Of a stretch of 19,566 nucleotides of DNA, positions 1 to 7,007 are shown piece by piece. The stretch covers positions 1-19,566 of the forward strand of contig DAICYU010000015.1 in NCBI GenBank assembly GCA_027311485.1, given 5' to 3'. The notes beneath the pieces were generated by a model that did not search any database, had not been told where the DNA came from, and saw only the letters and a program-made list of their open reading frames with translations. The stretch is from Acetobacteraceae bacterium (lineage in GTDB: Bacteria; Pseudomonadota; Alphaproteobacteria; Acetobacterales; Acetobacteraceae). Both the position numbers and the translations under genes were made by a program. Each line of letters begins with the position of its first letter. Within the stretch, counting starts at the first letter, position 1.

Positions 1-311
1 GCGATCAGCACCTTGTAGCCTTTCGCGCGCAGCGTTGTCAGGCAGGGCAGCGCGTCGGGATACAAATCCTCCGGCAGGAAGTCGTAGAGCCACCCCTGTT
101 CGGCGCGCTGCTTGCGCACCTGGCTGATATCCAGGTCGGGCCTGAAGATTTCGAACACGCGCCGCAGCGATTGCCCGCGCTCCATGACCATGCCGATGGT
201 GGTGAACAGGGTCATGGCCGGCACGCCCAAAAACGCAGCCCAATCCAGCCAATGGCGGGTTTCGTCGATCAGCGTTTCCCCGACATCGAAGCAGACGGCA
301 CGTATCGGCAC
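1..311 (-). CDS. HAD-superfamily hydrolase, N-terminal part (gene runs off the left edge)
   Basis: Reading the minus strand from a GTG at 311 gives 103 open codons that continue past base 1. The protein opens with VPIRAVCFDVGETLID, the HAD motif I with nucleophile Asp9. An all-helical stretch follows, as in a cap domain, and the visible part ends in KGYKVLIA, the strand that normally leads into HAD motif II (S/T-N). The GTG is preceded by AGGGA with a 7-base spacer, which decided the start; no better ATG is in frame. The usual second aspartate (DxD) is Gly11, as in the DVGET subgroup, so a plain phosphatase call is not safe. The gene diverges from argG. The fold is well supported, but substrate and function cannot be told from this fragment. 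Confidence 0.8.
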   Translation of the reverse strand, partial: MPIRAVCFDVGETLIDETRHWLDWAAFLGVPAMTLFTTIGMVMERGQSLRRVFEIFRPDLDISQVRKQRAEQGWLYDFLPEDLYPDALPCLTTLRAKGYKVLI

Positions 312-540
312 TGACCGGTCCCTGGTTGTCCGACGCCAATCATGCGGCTTCGTCACCGGTTCTGGCAATGCCGGCCCGTCGCACTGGCGGCGCCAGCTCG
401 GTCCCCGGTGGTTCGCGATTGGCGGCGAGCGCAACGCGGGTTCGCGCCACCCCTGATGTCGCCATTGATTCGGACGGCTTGCGCGAGTCGGGGTGGCGGC
501 GCTACTCCCCGCCGCTGTTGTTCCGGAGGTAACCCGCGCC

Positions 541-1770
541 ATGGCCGTCAGGGATGTGAAAAAGGTCGTTCTCGCCTACTCGGGTGGGTTGGACACCAGC
601 GTGATCCTGCGTTGGCTGCAGACGACCTATGGCTGTGAGGTCGTGACCTTCACCGCCGACCTCGGCCAGGGGGAGGAACTCGGGCCGGCGCGCAAGAAGG
701 CCGAGATGTTCGGCGTGAAGGAAATCTTCGTCGACGATCTGCGGGAACCCTTCGTGAAAGACTTCGTCTTTCCGATGTTTCGCGCCAACACCCTGTACGA
801 GGGCCAGTATCTTCTGGGCACCTCCATCGCCCGCCCGCTGATCGCGCAACGGCAGATCGAGATCGCCGAGCAGGTGGGGGCCGATGCGGTTGCGCATGGC
901 GCGACGGGGAAGGGGAATGACCAGGTCCGGTTTGAGCTGTCGTATTATGCGCTGAAGCCGGACATCAAGATCATCGCGCCGTGGCGGGAATGGGACCTGA
1001 CCAGCCGCACCCGGCTGCTGGAATTCGCCGAAAAGCACCAGATCCCCATTGCCAAGGACAAGCGCGGCGAGGCGCCGTTCAGCGTCGATGCCAACCTGCT
1101 GCACTCCTCGTCGGAGGGCAAAATCCTGGAAGACCCCGCGCAGGAAGCGGATGAGATCGTCTATCAGCGCACCATCCGGCCCGAGGATGCGCCGGACCAG
1201 GCGACGGTGATCGCGATCGACTTCCAGAATGGCGATCCGGTGGCGATCGACGGACAGGCGCTGTCGCCGGCGGCGCTGCTGACGAAGCTGAACGAACTGG
1301 GCAAGGCGAACGGCATCGGCCGGCTGGACCTGGTGGAAAACCGCTTTGTCGGCATGAAGTCGCGCGGCGTGTATGAAACCCCGGGCGGCACGATCCTGCT
1401 GGCGGCGCACCGCGCGATCGAGAGCATCACGCTGGACCGCGAGGCGGCGCACCTGAAGGACAGCCTGATGCCCCGCTATGCGGAGCTGATCTACAACGGC
1501 TTCTGGTTCAGCCCGGAGCGGCGGATGCTGCAGGCGCTGATCGACACCAGCCAGCACAGCGTGACCGGCCGTGTGCGGATGAAACTATACAAGGGCAACG
1601 TCACGTGCGTCGGCCGTGAAAGCCCGAACAGCCTGTATTCAATGAAGGTGGTGACGTTTGAGGACGACCAGGGCGCCTACGATCAGGTCGATGCCCAGGG
1701 CTTCATCAAGCTGAACGCGCTGCGGCTTCGCCTGGGTGCAATGGCAGGCCGCCGTGGCGGAACGCTGTAG
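541..1770 (+). CDS. argG: Argininosuccinate synthase
   Basis: The enzyme joins citrulline and aspartate with ATP to make argininosuccinate, the penultimate step of arginine synthesis, in the cytosol. The 409-residue product starts MAVRDVKKVVLAYSGGLDTS and carries the N-type ATP pyrophosphatase P-loop SGGLDTS, followed by FTADLGQGEE. The family segments GATGKGNDQVRFE and KRGEAPFSVDANLLHSSSEG are also present. The length matches the family. I chose ATG 541 because GGAGG at 525-529 lies 11 bases upstream; the open frame also extends back to a GTG at 493, but that part has no family similarity I recognise. It stands alone, divergent from the HAD gene across 229 bases in which I see no clear ArgR-type operator. 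Confidence 0.97.
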   Translation: MAVRDVKKVVLAYSGGLDTSVILRWLQTTYGCEVVTFTADLGQGEELGPARKKAEMFGVKEIFVDDLREPFVKDFVFPMFRANTLYEGQYLLGTSIARPLIAQRQIEIAEQVGADAVAHGATGKGNDQVRFELSYYALKPDIKIIAPWREWDLTSRTRLLEFAEKHQIPIAKDKRGEAPFSVDANLLHSSSEGKILEDPAQEADEIVYQRTIRPEDAPDQATVIAIDFQNGDPVAIDGQALSPAALLTKLNELGKANGIGRLDLVENRFVGMKSRGVYETPGGTILLAAHRAIESITLDREAAHLKDSLMPRYAELIYNGFWFSPERRMLQALIDTSQHSVTGRVRMKLYKGNVTCVGRESPNSLYSMKVVTFEDDQGAYDQVDAQGFIKLNALRLRLGAMAGRRGGTL

Positions 1771-1789
1771 CAGCGGCTGAAGGCGTGCG

Positions 1790-1811
1790 CGCGGCTGCCG
1801 GAGTGGCCGCG
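1790..1811 (+). terminator. GC hairpin after argG, possible terminator
   Basis: CGCGGC (1790-1795) is complementary to GCCGCG (1806-1811), with two possible G-U pairs extending the stem inward. It starts 20 bases after the argG stop codon. There is no T-tract, so intrinsic termination is only a possibility. Confidence 0.25.
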
Positions 1812-1841
1812 TGTACGTCGGCCCCCGCCCTGCGATGTCGG

Positions 1842-1888
1842 ATTGGACTGCTGGATGCAGCGGAATCGGTACTTCCGACAAGTCCAAT
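1842..1888 (+). promoter_or_regulatory. Nested inverted repeats upstream of paiB (three-way-junction-like)
   Basis: ATTGGACT (1842-1849) is perfectly complementary to AGTCCAAT (1881-1888). Inside lie two adjacent small inverted repeats: CTGC/GCAG (1848-1860, 5-base loop) and CGGAA/TTCCG (1861-1877, 7-base loop). If the outer stem uses its first six pairs, the three stems form a compact three-way junction that ends 42 bases before the paiB ATG. It could be a leader RNA element, a terminator for argG or a regulator site. No known riboswitch class is recognised. Confidence 0.35.
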
Positions 1889-1930
1889 GGCCAGTAGGCT
1901 GACCGGGATCGATCTGAAAGCTGTCAATCC

Positions 1931-2563
1931 ATGTATGTGCCCGAGTCGTTCAAGGAAAACCGGATCCCCGTCCTGCACGATCTGATCCGATCGGCAGGGC
2001 TGGCGACCCTCGTGTCCATGACGGCCGACGGGCTGATCGCCAGCCACGCGCCCCTGATGCTTGACCCGGAACCCGCGCCATACGGCCGCCTGATCGGCCA
2101 TCTGGCGAAAGCAAACCCGCATGTCCGCGCCGCCGACCGGTCTGTGCCGACGCTGGCGATCTTCCACGGCCCGGACGGTTACATCACGCCGTCGTACTAC
2201 GCGGCGAAGCGTGAGCACGGCAAGGTCGTGCCGACCTGGAACTACACCGCCATCCACGCCTACGGCACGCTGGAGGTCATCGACGATCCGGCCGGCCTGC
2301 ACGAGATCGTCCGTCGCCTGACGGACCGGCATGAGACACCGCGCGCCCAGCCCTGGGCGCTGTCGGACGCGCCCGATGACTATGTGAACGGCATGCTGCG
2401 CGGCATCGTCGGCTTCGCGCTGACGATCACCCGGCTGGAGGGCAAGGTGAAAATGAGCCAGAACCGCCCGGCCACGGACCATGCAGGAGTCATTGGCGGG
2501 CTGCAGGCCGACGGCCACGCCGAACTCGCGCAGGCCGTCGCGCGGGCGACTCAGGCACCGTGA
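1931..2563 (+). CDS. PaiB-type FMN-binding split-barrel protein
   Basis: This 210-residue protein belongs to the PaiB family, annotated as FMN-binding negative transcriptional regulators. Family landmarks are the start MYVPESFKE, SHAPLML (38-44), GPDGYITPSYY (80-90), VPTWNYTAIHAYG (100-112) and KMSQNRP near residue 175. The length is typical. In Bacillus, PaiB acts with PaiA on sporulation and protease genes; in proteobacteria the family is usually a lone flavin- or heme-binding protein of unclear role, and no paiA is visible here. ATG 1931 fits the family N-terminus, although the ribosome site is weak (GAAAG about 11 bases upstream). The gene follows argG by 160 bases that hold a structured inverted repeat, so it probably has its own promoter. 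Confidence 0.88.
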   Translation: MYVPESFKENRIPVLHDLIRSAGLATLVSMTADGLIASHAPLMLDPEPAPYGRLIGHLAKANPHVRAADRSVPTLAIFHGPDGYITPSYYAAKREHGKVVPTWNYTAIHAYGTLEVIDDPAGLHEIVRRLTDRHETPRAQPWALSDAPDDYVNGMLRGIVGFALTITRLEGKVKMSQNRPATDHAGVIGGLQADGHAELAQAVARATQAP

Positions 2564-2566
2564 CGA

Positions 2567-2594
2567 CACGGGGCCGGGGCCACCCGGCGCCGTG
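2567..2594. terminator. Hairpin between convergent paiB and OYE genes
   Basis: The arms 2567-2577 and 2584-2594 pair over 11 positions with a single G-G mismatch and a 6-base loop. The hairpin fills most of the 43-base gap between the two converging stop codons, so it can serve both strands. There is no T-run on either side. Confidence 0.45.
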
Positions 2595-2606
2595 CCGATA
2601 CAGCCA

Positions 2607-3725
2607 CTATGATACGGTGGTCGATACCGGCAGCGCCGGCCAGTCAGTATAGCCTTTCGCTCCGCCGCCGTACCATGCCTCCCGCGGCGGCTCCGGCGCG
2701 AACGGGCCGCCGCGGCGCACCCGCTCCACGAAGTCGGGGTTGGCCAGATAGGGTCGCCCGAACGCCACCAGGTCTGCATCGCCGGCGCGGATCGTCTCGG
2801 CGGCCAGTTCCGGCGTATAGCGATTGTTCGCCATGTAGGCCCCGTGAAAGCGGCGGCGCAGCGCCTGCAGGTCGATACCCGCCGGGATGTCGCGGGAGGT
2901 CTGGGTGGTGCCCTCGACCATGTGCAGGTAGCACAGGCCAAGCTCACTCAGGGCCGAGATGAACGTACCGTAGGTGCCCATCACATCGCTGTCCCGCGGC
3001 GTGTTGCCGGGCATCTCCGTCACCGGCGACAGCCGTATGCCCACCCGGTCGGGCGACCAGGCGCCGACAACCGCCCTCGCCACTTCCAGCGGGAAGCGCA
3101 GGCGGTTCGCCACCGACCCGCCATACCGGTCGGTGCGCTTGTTCAGGCTGTCGCGCACGAACTGGTCCAGCAGGTAATTGTTGGCGGCGTGGATTTCGAC
3201 GCCATCGAAGCCCGCTTCCCGCGCGTTCAGCGTCGCTTTGCGGTAGTCCTCAACGATGGCTGGGATTTCGTCCGTCTCCAGCGGGCGCGGCGTGACATAG
3301 TCCTTCATGCCATCGGCGGTGAATGCCTGTCCCTCCGGCCGGATGGCCGATGCTGAAACCGGCAGCGCGTGGTTTTCCTGCACATCCGGATGCGACATGC
3401 GGCCGGTATGCCAAAGCTGCAGGAATATGCGCCCGCCCGCCTGATGCACCGCCTCGGTCACCGTGCGCCAGGATGCGACCTGTTCGTCCGACCAGATACC
3501 CGGGGTGTATTCATAACCCTTCGCCTGGGGCGAGATATTCGTCGCCTCCGACAGGATCAGGCCGGCGGAGGCGCGCTGGGCATAATAGTCAGCCGCGAAG
3601 TTCGGCGGCACGCCCTGCGGATTGGATCGGCTGCGGGTCAGCGGACCCATGACGATGCGGTTATGAAGGCTCAGGTCGCCCAGTTTGAAGGGCGACAAAA
3701 GCGTCGAAACGTCGAATTGTGGCAT
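2607..3725 (-). CDS. Old Yellow Enzyme family alkene reductase (NemA-like)
   Basis: This is an FMN-dependent NAD(P)H:flavin oxidoreductase of the OYE family, which reduces activated C=C bonds (enones, maleimides) or nitro-esters in the cytosol. The 372 residues form one TIM barrel. Visible landmarks are GPLTRSRS (27-34, flavin contact), LQLWHTGRMSHP (103-113), the substrate-anchoring HxxNxY as His179, Asn182 and Tyr184, TDRYGGSVANR (198-208) and the FMN-phosphate segment AFGRPYLANPDF (321-332). The His/Asn pair resembles yeast OYE rather than the His/His of NemA. The start MPQFDVSTLLSPFKLG is the family N-terminus. The next gene upstream on the same strand is an SDR-like gene 194 bases away, separated by hairpins, so joint transcription is uncertain. 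The physiological substrate is unknown. Confidence 0.93.
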   Translation of the reverse strand: MPQFDVSTLLSPFKLGDLSLHNRIVMGPLTRSRSNPQGVPPNFAADYYAQRASAGLILSEATNISPQAKGYEYTPGIWSDEQVASWRTVTEAVHQAGGRIFLQLWHTGRMSHPDVQENHALPVSASAIRPEGQAFTADGMKDYVTPRPLETDEIPAIVEDYRKATLNAREAGFDGVEIHAANNYLLDQFVRDSLNKRTDRYGGSVANRLRFPLEVARAVVGAWSPDRVGIRLSPVTEMPGNTPRDSDVMGTYGTFISALSELGLCYLHMVEGTTQTSRDIPAGIDLQALRRRFHGAYMANNRYTPELAAETIRAGDADLVAFGRPYLANPDFVERVRRGGPFAPEPPREAWYGGGAKGYTDWPALPVSTTVS

Positions 3726-3816
3726 GATATCTCCGGAACAGCGGGCATGCGTATGCCCCGCGCGCCGGAGTCGTCAGGCATGCCACGGGTTCCCGGCCTG
3801 ACGCTGGCGTGAGAAC

Positions 3817-3865
3817 GGTTTCACTGAAACCACACCGTGGGTGGCCGGGTCACGCTCGGCCACCC
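3817..3865 (-). terminator. Two adjacent hairpins downstream of the SDR-like gene
   Basis: GGGTGGCCG (3839-3847) pairs perfectly with CGGCCACCC (3857-3865) around a 9-base loop. Beside it, GGTTTC (3817-3822) pairs with GAAACC (3826-3831) around a 3-base loop. On the minus strand they come 55 and 89 bases after the SDR stop and before the OYE start. They could end SDR transcription or form part of the OYE leader; neither is followed by a U-tract. Confidence 0.4.
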
Positions 3866-3919
3866 CGATAGCGCCGCCGCGGCCGCCACGACGCCCAACC
3901 ATCGGGCCAGCTCCGCTGC

Positions 3920-4702
3920 TCAGCCCATCGTCGAATTGAACGCGCCGCCGTCCAGCAGCAGGTTCTGGCCGACCATGAAGCTGATCTTCGCAGAGCACAG
4001 GAAGGCGCAGGCATCGCCGAACTCCGCCGGATCGCCAACGCGGCCGGCCGGGGTGCTGCGGGCGCGGTCCTGCACCACTTCGTCGATGGGACGGCCTGAC
4101 TTCTTTGCCGCTTCCACAAAGCCGGCGCGCAGCCGGTCGGTCATGAACGGTCCGGGCAGCAGGTTGTTGATGATCACGTTATGCTTCGCCACCTGCCGGG
4201 ACAGCCCCGCAACAAAGCCGGTCAGGCCGGCACGGGCGCCGTTGCTCATGCCCAGTTCGGGGATCGGGGACTTCACGGACCCCGAGGTGATGTTCACGAT
4301 GCGGCCGAACTTGCGGTCGATCATGCCGTCCACCACCGCCTTGATCAGGAAGATCGGCGTCAGCATGTTGCCGTCCACCGCCTTGATCCACATGTCGCGA
4401 TCCCATTCGCGGAAATCGCCGCGCGGCGGGCCGCCTGCATTGTTGATCAGGATATCCGGCGCCGGGCACGCCGCCAGCGCCGCTTCCCGGCCGGCCTCGG
4501 TGGTGATGTCGCCGGCAACCGGCGTGACCTTGGCGCCGGTCATCTGGCGGATTTCCGCCGCTGTCGCTTCCAGGTCGGCGGCGGTGCGGGCGGTGATCAC
4601 CAACTCCACCCCCTCGCGCGCCAGCGAAATCGCGCACGCCCGGCCCAGCCCTTTGCTGGCAGCGCAGACAATTGCCTTCTTGCCCTGCAAACCCAAATCC
4701 AT
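3920..4702 (-). CDS. SDR-fold protein lacking the YxxxK catalytic pair
   Basis: The 260-residue Rossmann protein has the outline of a short-chain dehydrogenase/reductase: a nucleotide-binding turn CAASKGLG (13-20) in place of TGxxxGIG, NNAG at 87-90, the IVNITS strand ending at Ser140, and a C-terminal GQNLLLDGG. At the position of the active-site Tyr-x3-Lys it reads SNGAR, so Tyr is Ser153 and Lys is Arg157; the 13-residue spacing from Ser140 fixes the alignment. It resembles the BKR-like SDR-like subgroup, known to depart from both motifs. It is often annotated as 3-oxoacyl-ACP reductase, which I would not copy here. Start ATG 4702 fits the fold. It diverges from the protease gene across 175 bases. 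Confidence 0.88.
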   Translation of the reverse strand: MDLGLQGKKAIVCAASKGLGRACAISLAREGVELVITARTAADLEATAAEIRQMTGAKVTPVAGDITTEAGREAALAACPAPDILINNAGGPPRGDFREWDRDMWIKAVDGNMLTPIFLIKAVVDGMIDRKFGRIVNITSGSVKSPIPELGMSNGARAGLTGFVAGLSRQVAKHNVIINNLLPGPFMTDRLRAGFVEAAKKSGRPIDEVVQDRARSTPAGRVGDPAEFGDACAFLCSAKISFMVGQNLLLDGGAFNSTMG

Positions 4703-4774
4703 AGTCTGTTCCTCCGTGAGATTGGCTGAGCCTGCTTACGTAACAGGCAAAGCCTAGATCGACTACTGGACGAG

Positions 4775-4831
4775 GTGTGGCGGGTTGCCGTCTTGTAAGC
4801 CTTCCGCCACACGCGGGTGTCGCGTGTGGCG
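4775..4831 (+). promoter_or_regulatory. Structured leader with competing stems before the S41 protease gene
   Basis: CGCCACACGC (4805-4814) pairs perfectly with GCGTGTGGCG (4822-4831) across a 7-base loop. A third arm, GTGTGGCGG (4775-4783), can pair instead with CCGCCACAC (4804-4812), so two mutually exclusive helices share the middle arm. The element ends 46 bases before the protease ATG and lies in a divergent promoter region. It may be an attenuator-like leader or, read as DNA, three copies of one 8-base operator (direct, inverted, direct). Confidence 0.45.
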
Positions 4832-4877
4832 TCAAAGTAGGTGTTTGTCTGATCACCCGCTGGAACAAGGTGGTTTT

Positions 4878-6266
4878 ATGAAGTTCAATCGACTGAAGTC
4901 TGCCTTGCTGGTGGGTACTGCGTTCACCGCTGGCGTCGTATTTGGCCCTGGCCTGAACACGATGGCGCAAGCCGTCGGCATCTCCGTGGCCAACGCGCAG
5001 GGGAACGATCAACACGATACCTATCGGCTGCTGTCGCTGTTCAGCGACGTGTTAGCCCGCGTGCAGCAGGACTATGTGGAGCCTGTGCCGGCCCGCAAGC
5101 TGATCGACAACGCGCTGAACGGCATGCTGACCGGGCTGGACCCGCACAGCGCCTACATGACGCAGCAGCAATGGAACGACATGCAGACCGAGACGTCCGG
5201 TCATTTTGGCGGGATCGGGCTGGAAGTCACCGACAATGGCGGGCTGCTGGAAGTGGTCAGCCCGATCGACGGCACACCGGCGTCCAAGGCCGGGGTGAAG
5301 CCGGGTGACCTGATCACCTCGGTGGACGGCAAGACGGTTGAGGGACTCAGCCTGAACGATGCGGTCGGCGAAATGCGCGGGGCGCCGAACACCACGGTGA
5401 AACTGACCATCAAGCGCCAAGGGCAGGCCGATCCGCTGGTGCTGACGCTGGTGCGCCAGATCATCCATGTCGAAACCGTCAAGAGCAAGCTGTATGACGA
5501 TGTCGGCGTGATCCGCGTCAGCGAGTTCACCGAACAGACCAATCCGGGCGTGCGTGCGGCGATCCGGTCTCTAAAGGCTGAGACGAAGGGGCATCTGCGC
5601 GGCCTGATTCTGGATCTGCGCAATGATCCGGGCGGGCTGCTGGAACAGGCAATCGCGGTATCCAATGATTTCCTGGATCACGGCGGCATCGTCTCGACCC
5701 GCGGACGCCATTCCGATGACGATGAAAGCTGGAACGCAAAGTCCGGCAACGACATCTCCGGCCGCCTGCCGATCGTCGTGCTGACCAACAACGGCACCGC
5801 CTCGGCCGCTGAGATTGTCGCCGGCGCACTGCAGGACAATCGCCGTGCGCTGGTGCTGGGAACCCAGACGTTCGGCAAGGGCTCGGTGCAGACGGTGATC
5901 CCGCTGTCGGGCGAAGGCGCGATCCGGCTGACCACGGCGCGGTACTACACGCCGTCGGGACGCTCGATCCAGGGGCTGGGCATCACCCCCAACGTCATGG
6001 TCGAGGAAACCCGCAAGCCGGAACCACATTTCGGGCCGGAGCATGAGGCCGACCTGCGGCACATCCTGTCCAATGAGGGCGGCTCCAAGCCGGCGCAGCC
6101 GCCGCCGCCGGCCACGCTGCCACCGGTGGCGCAGCAAATCCCCAAGCTGCCGCCGCAGGGCTGGCCGACCTACGATCCGACCAAGCCGGCCACCGATTTC
6201 CAGTTGCAGCAGGGCCTGATCCTGGTGCGCGGCATGGCGGAGCGGACGGAAGCCGCCGCGCGATAA
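4878..6266 (+). CDS. ctpA: S41 carboxy-terminal processing protease (CtpA family)
   Basis: This periplasmic serine protease with a Ser-Lys dyad trims or degrades envelope proteins from their C-termini. The 462 residues begin with MKFNRLKSALLVGTAFTAGV, an export signal with possible cleavage after about residue 40. The CTP N-terminal helical region (YRLLSLFSDVLARVQQDYVEP) follows, then a PDZ domain at about 110-180 (GGIGLEV, AGVKPGDLI). The S41 catalytic domain has nucleophile Ser309 in NNGTASAAE, base Lys334 in TFGKGS, and Gln338. A Pro-rich stretch at 404-426 precedes a short tail. ATG 4878 was chosen over upstream codons because AAGGTGG at 4867-4873 precedes it and the signal peptide starts there. 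Its leader is strongly structured and a long hairpin follows its stop, so it looks monocistronic. Confidence 0.95.
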   Translation: MKFNRLKSALLVGTAFTAGVVFGPGLNTMAQAVGISVANAQGNDQHDTYRLLSLFSDVLARVQQDYVEPVPARKLIDNALNGMLTGLDPHSAYMTQQQWNDMQTETSGHFGGIGLEVTDNGGLLEVVSPIDGTPASKAGVKPGDLITSVDGKTVEGLSLNDAVGEMRGAPNTTVKLTIKRQGQADPLVLTLVRQIIHVETVKSKLYDDVGVIRVSEFTEQTNPGVRAAIRSLKAETKGHLRGLILDLRNDPGGLLEQAIAVSNDFLDHGGIVSTRGRHSDDDESWNAKSGNDISGRLPIVVLTNNGTASAAEIVAGALQDNRRALVLGTQTFGKGSVQTVIPLSGEGAIRLTTARYYTPSGRSIQGLGITPNVMVEETRKPEPHFGPEHEADLRHILSNEGGSKPAQPPPPATLPPVAQQIPKLPPQGWPTYDPTKPATDFQLQQGLILVRGMAERTEAAAR

Positions 6267-6289
6267 CACCGTTTGGCGGTGCGGACAGC

Positions 6290-6335
6290 GGCAAGCTGCA
6301 TCGGCCCTGCGCAATGCAGGCCGGTGCAGCTTGCC
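6290..6335 (+). terminator. Long hairpin after the S41 protease gene
   Basis: GGCAAGCTGCA (6290-6300) is perfectly complementary to TGCAGCTTGCC (6325-6335). The helix continues inward with CGG/CCG and CCTGC/GCAGG around one bulged C, closing on a 5-base loop. It starts 23 bases after the stop codon. A T-tract is missing, but the length and placement favour a transcript end or 3' stabiliser. Confidence 0.55.
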
Positions 6336-6405
6336 GTGCGTGCAACCTGGGGCGCGATCGCGGCCTTAGGCATGACACGGACCCTGTTCGCGAGAAGACA
6401 TCTGA

Positions 6406-6945
6406 ATGCCAGCTACCCCGACTGTGCCGCCGCCCACGCCTGACAGCCTGAGCACGTCTTTAAAGCGCAATATTCAGGCACTGGAGGCTCGTCGCGAACA
6501 GCAGGCGGCGAGCGCGACCCTGGAAGCCCGGATCGCCGCCCGGATCACTGCCTTCACCGGCAGCATGTGGTTCGTCTATATCCATCTGGTGGGCTATGGC
6601 GCCTGGATCCTGCTGAACACCGGCATCATCCCCGGCATGCCGAAATTCGACCCGTCCTTCGTCATCCTGGCGATGGAGGCCTCGGTCGAAGCAATCTTCC
6701 TGTCCACCTTCGTTCTGATTACGCAGAACCGCATGGCCGACGCCGCGAACAAGCGTGCCGACCTCGATTTGCAGATCAGCCTGCTAACCGAGCACGAATT
6801 GACCAAACTCGTCGATCTGGTCACCGGAATCCGGGCCAGACTGGATCTTGATCCCGTCCCGACACCGGAAATCGAGGAGATCAGGAAGGACGTGGCGCCC
6901 GAAGCCGTTCTGGACGCGATCGAGGCGCGTCAGAAAGCGGATTGA
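6406..6945 (+). CDS. DUF1003 inner-membrane protein
   Basis: The 179-residue protein matches the DUF1003 family of small two-pass membrane proteins, whose biochemical role is not established. A Pro/Thr-rich cytosolic N-terminus and a helical stretch are followed by transmembrane segments at about 54-74 (from MWFVYIHLVGYGAWILLN) and 84-106 (from FVILAMEASVEAIFLSTF). The family-typical segment with QNRM, RADLDLQ and LLTEHELTKL comes next, then a soluble C-terminal tail. ATG 6406 has GAAGA about 9 bases upstream. It is separated from the protease gene by a strong hairpin and converges on a small secreted-protein gene. Family assignment is confident; no specific function can be given. Confidence 0.87.
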   Translation: MPATPTVPPPTPDSLSTSLKRNIQALEARREQQAASATLEARIAARITAFTGSMWFVYIHLVGYGAWILLNTGIIPGMPKFDPSFVILAMEASVEAIFLSTFVLITQNRMADAANKRADLDLQISLLTEHELTKLVDLVTGIRARLDLDPVPTPEIEEIRKDVAPEAVLDAIEARQKAD

Positions 6946-6963
6946 TAGCGTCGTTGCTCCCCG

Positions 6964-7002
6964 GGTGATCGCGCCAGGTGATCGCGCCAGTTGATCGCGA
7001 GG
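6964..7002. repeat. Three tandem 13-base repeats in a convergent gap
   Basis: GGTGATCGCGCCA occurs twice head to tail (6964-6976, 6977-6989), followed by a third, diverged unit GTTGATCGCGAGG (6990-7002). The array fills most of the gap between the DUF1003 stop (6945) and the stop of the small minus-strand gene (7008). Confidence 0.85.
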
Positions 7003-7007
7003 GACAG

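Noticed and set aside
312..540. Regulatory RNA or arginine operator between the HAD gene and argG
   Set aside because: The 229-base gap shows no clear long stem, repeat or ArgR-like box; only the argG ribosome site at 525-529 could be supported.
502..1557. Long minus-strand open frame opposite argG
   Set aside because: It is a shadow of argG: Arg/Gln/His-rich composition typical of antisense frames in high-GC DNA, with no domain, while argG on the plus strand is unmistakable.
3837..4757. Long plus-strand open frame opposite the SDR-like gene
   Set aside because: Ser/Arg/Ala-rich translation without family features; the minus-strand SDR fold explains the region.
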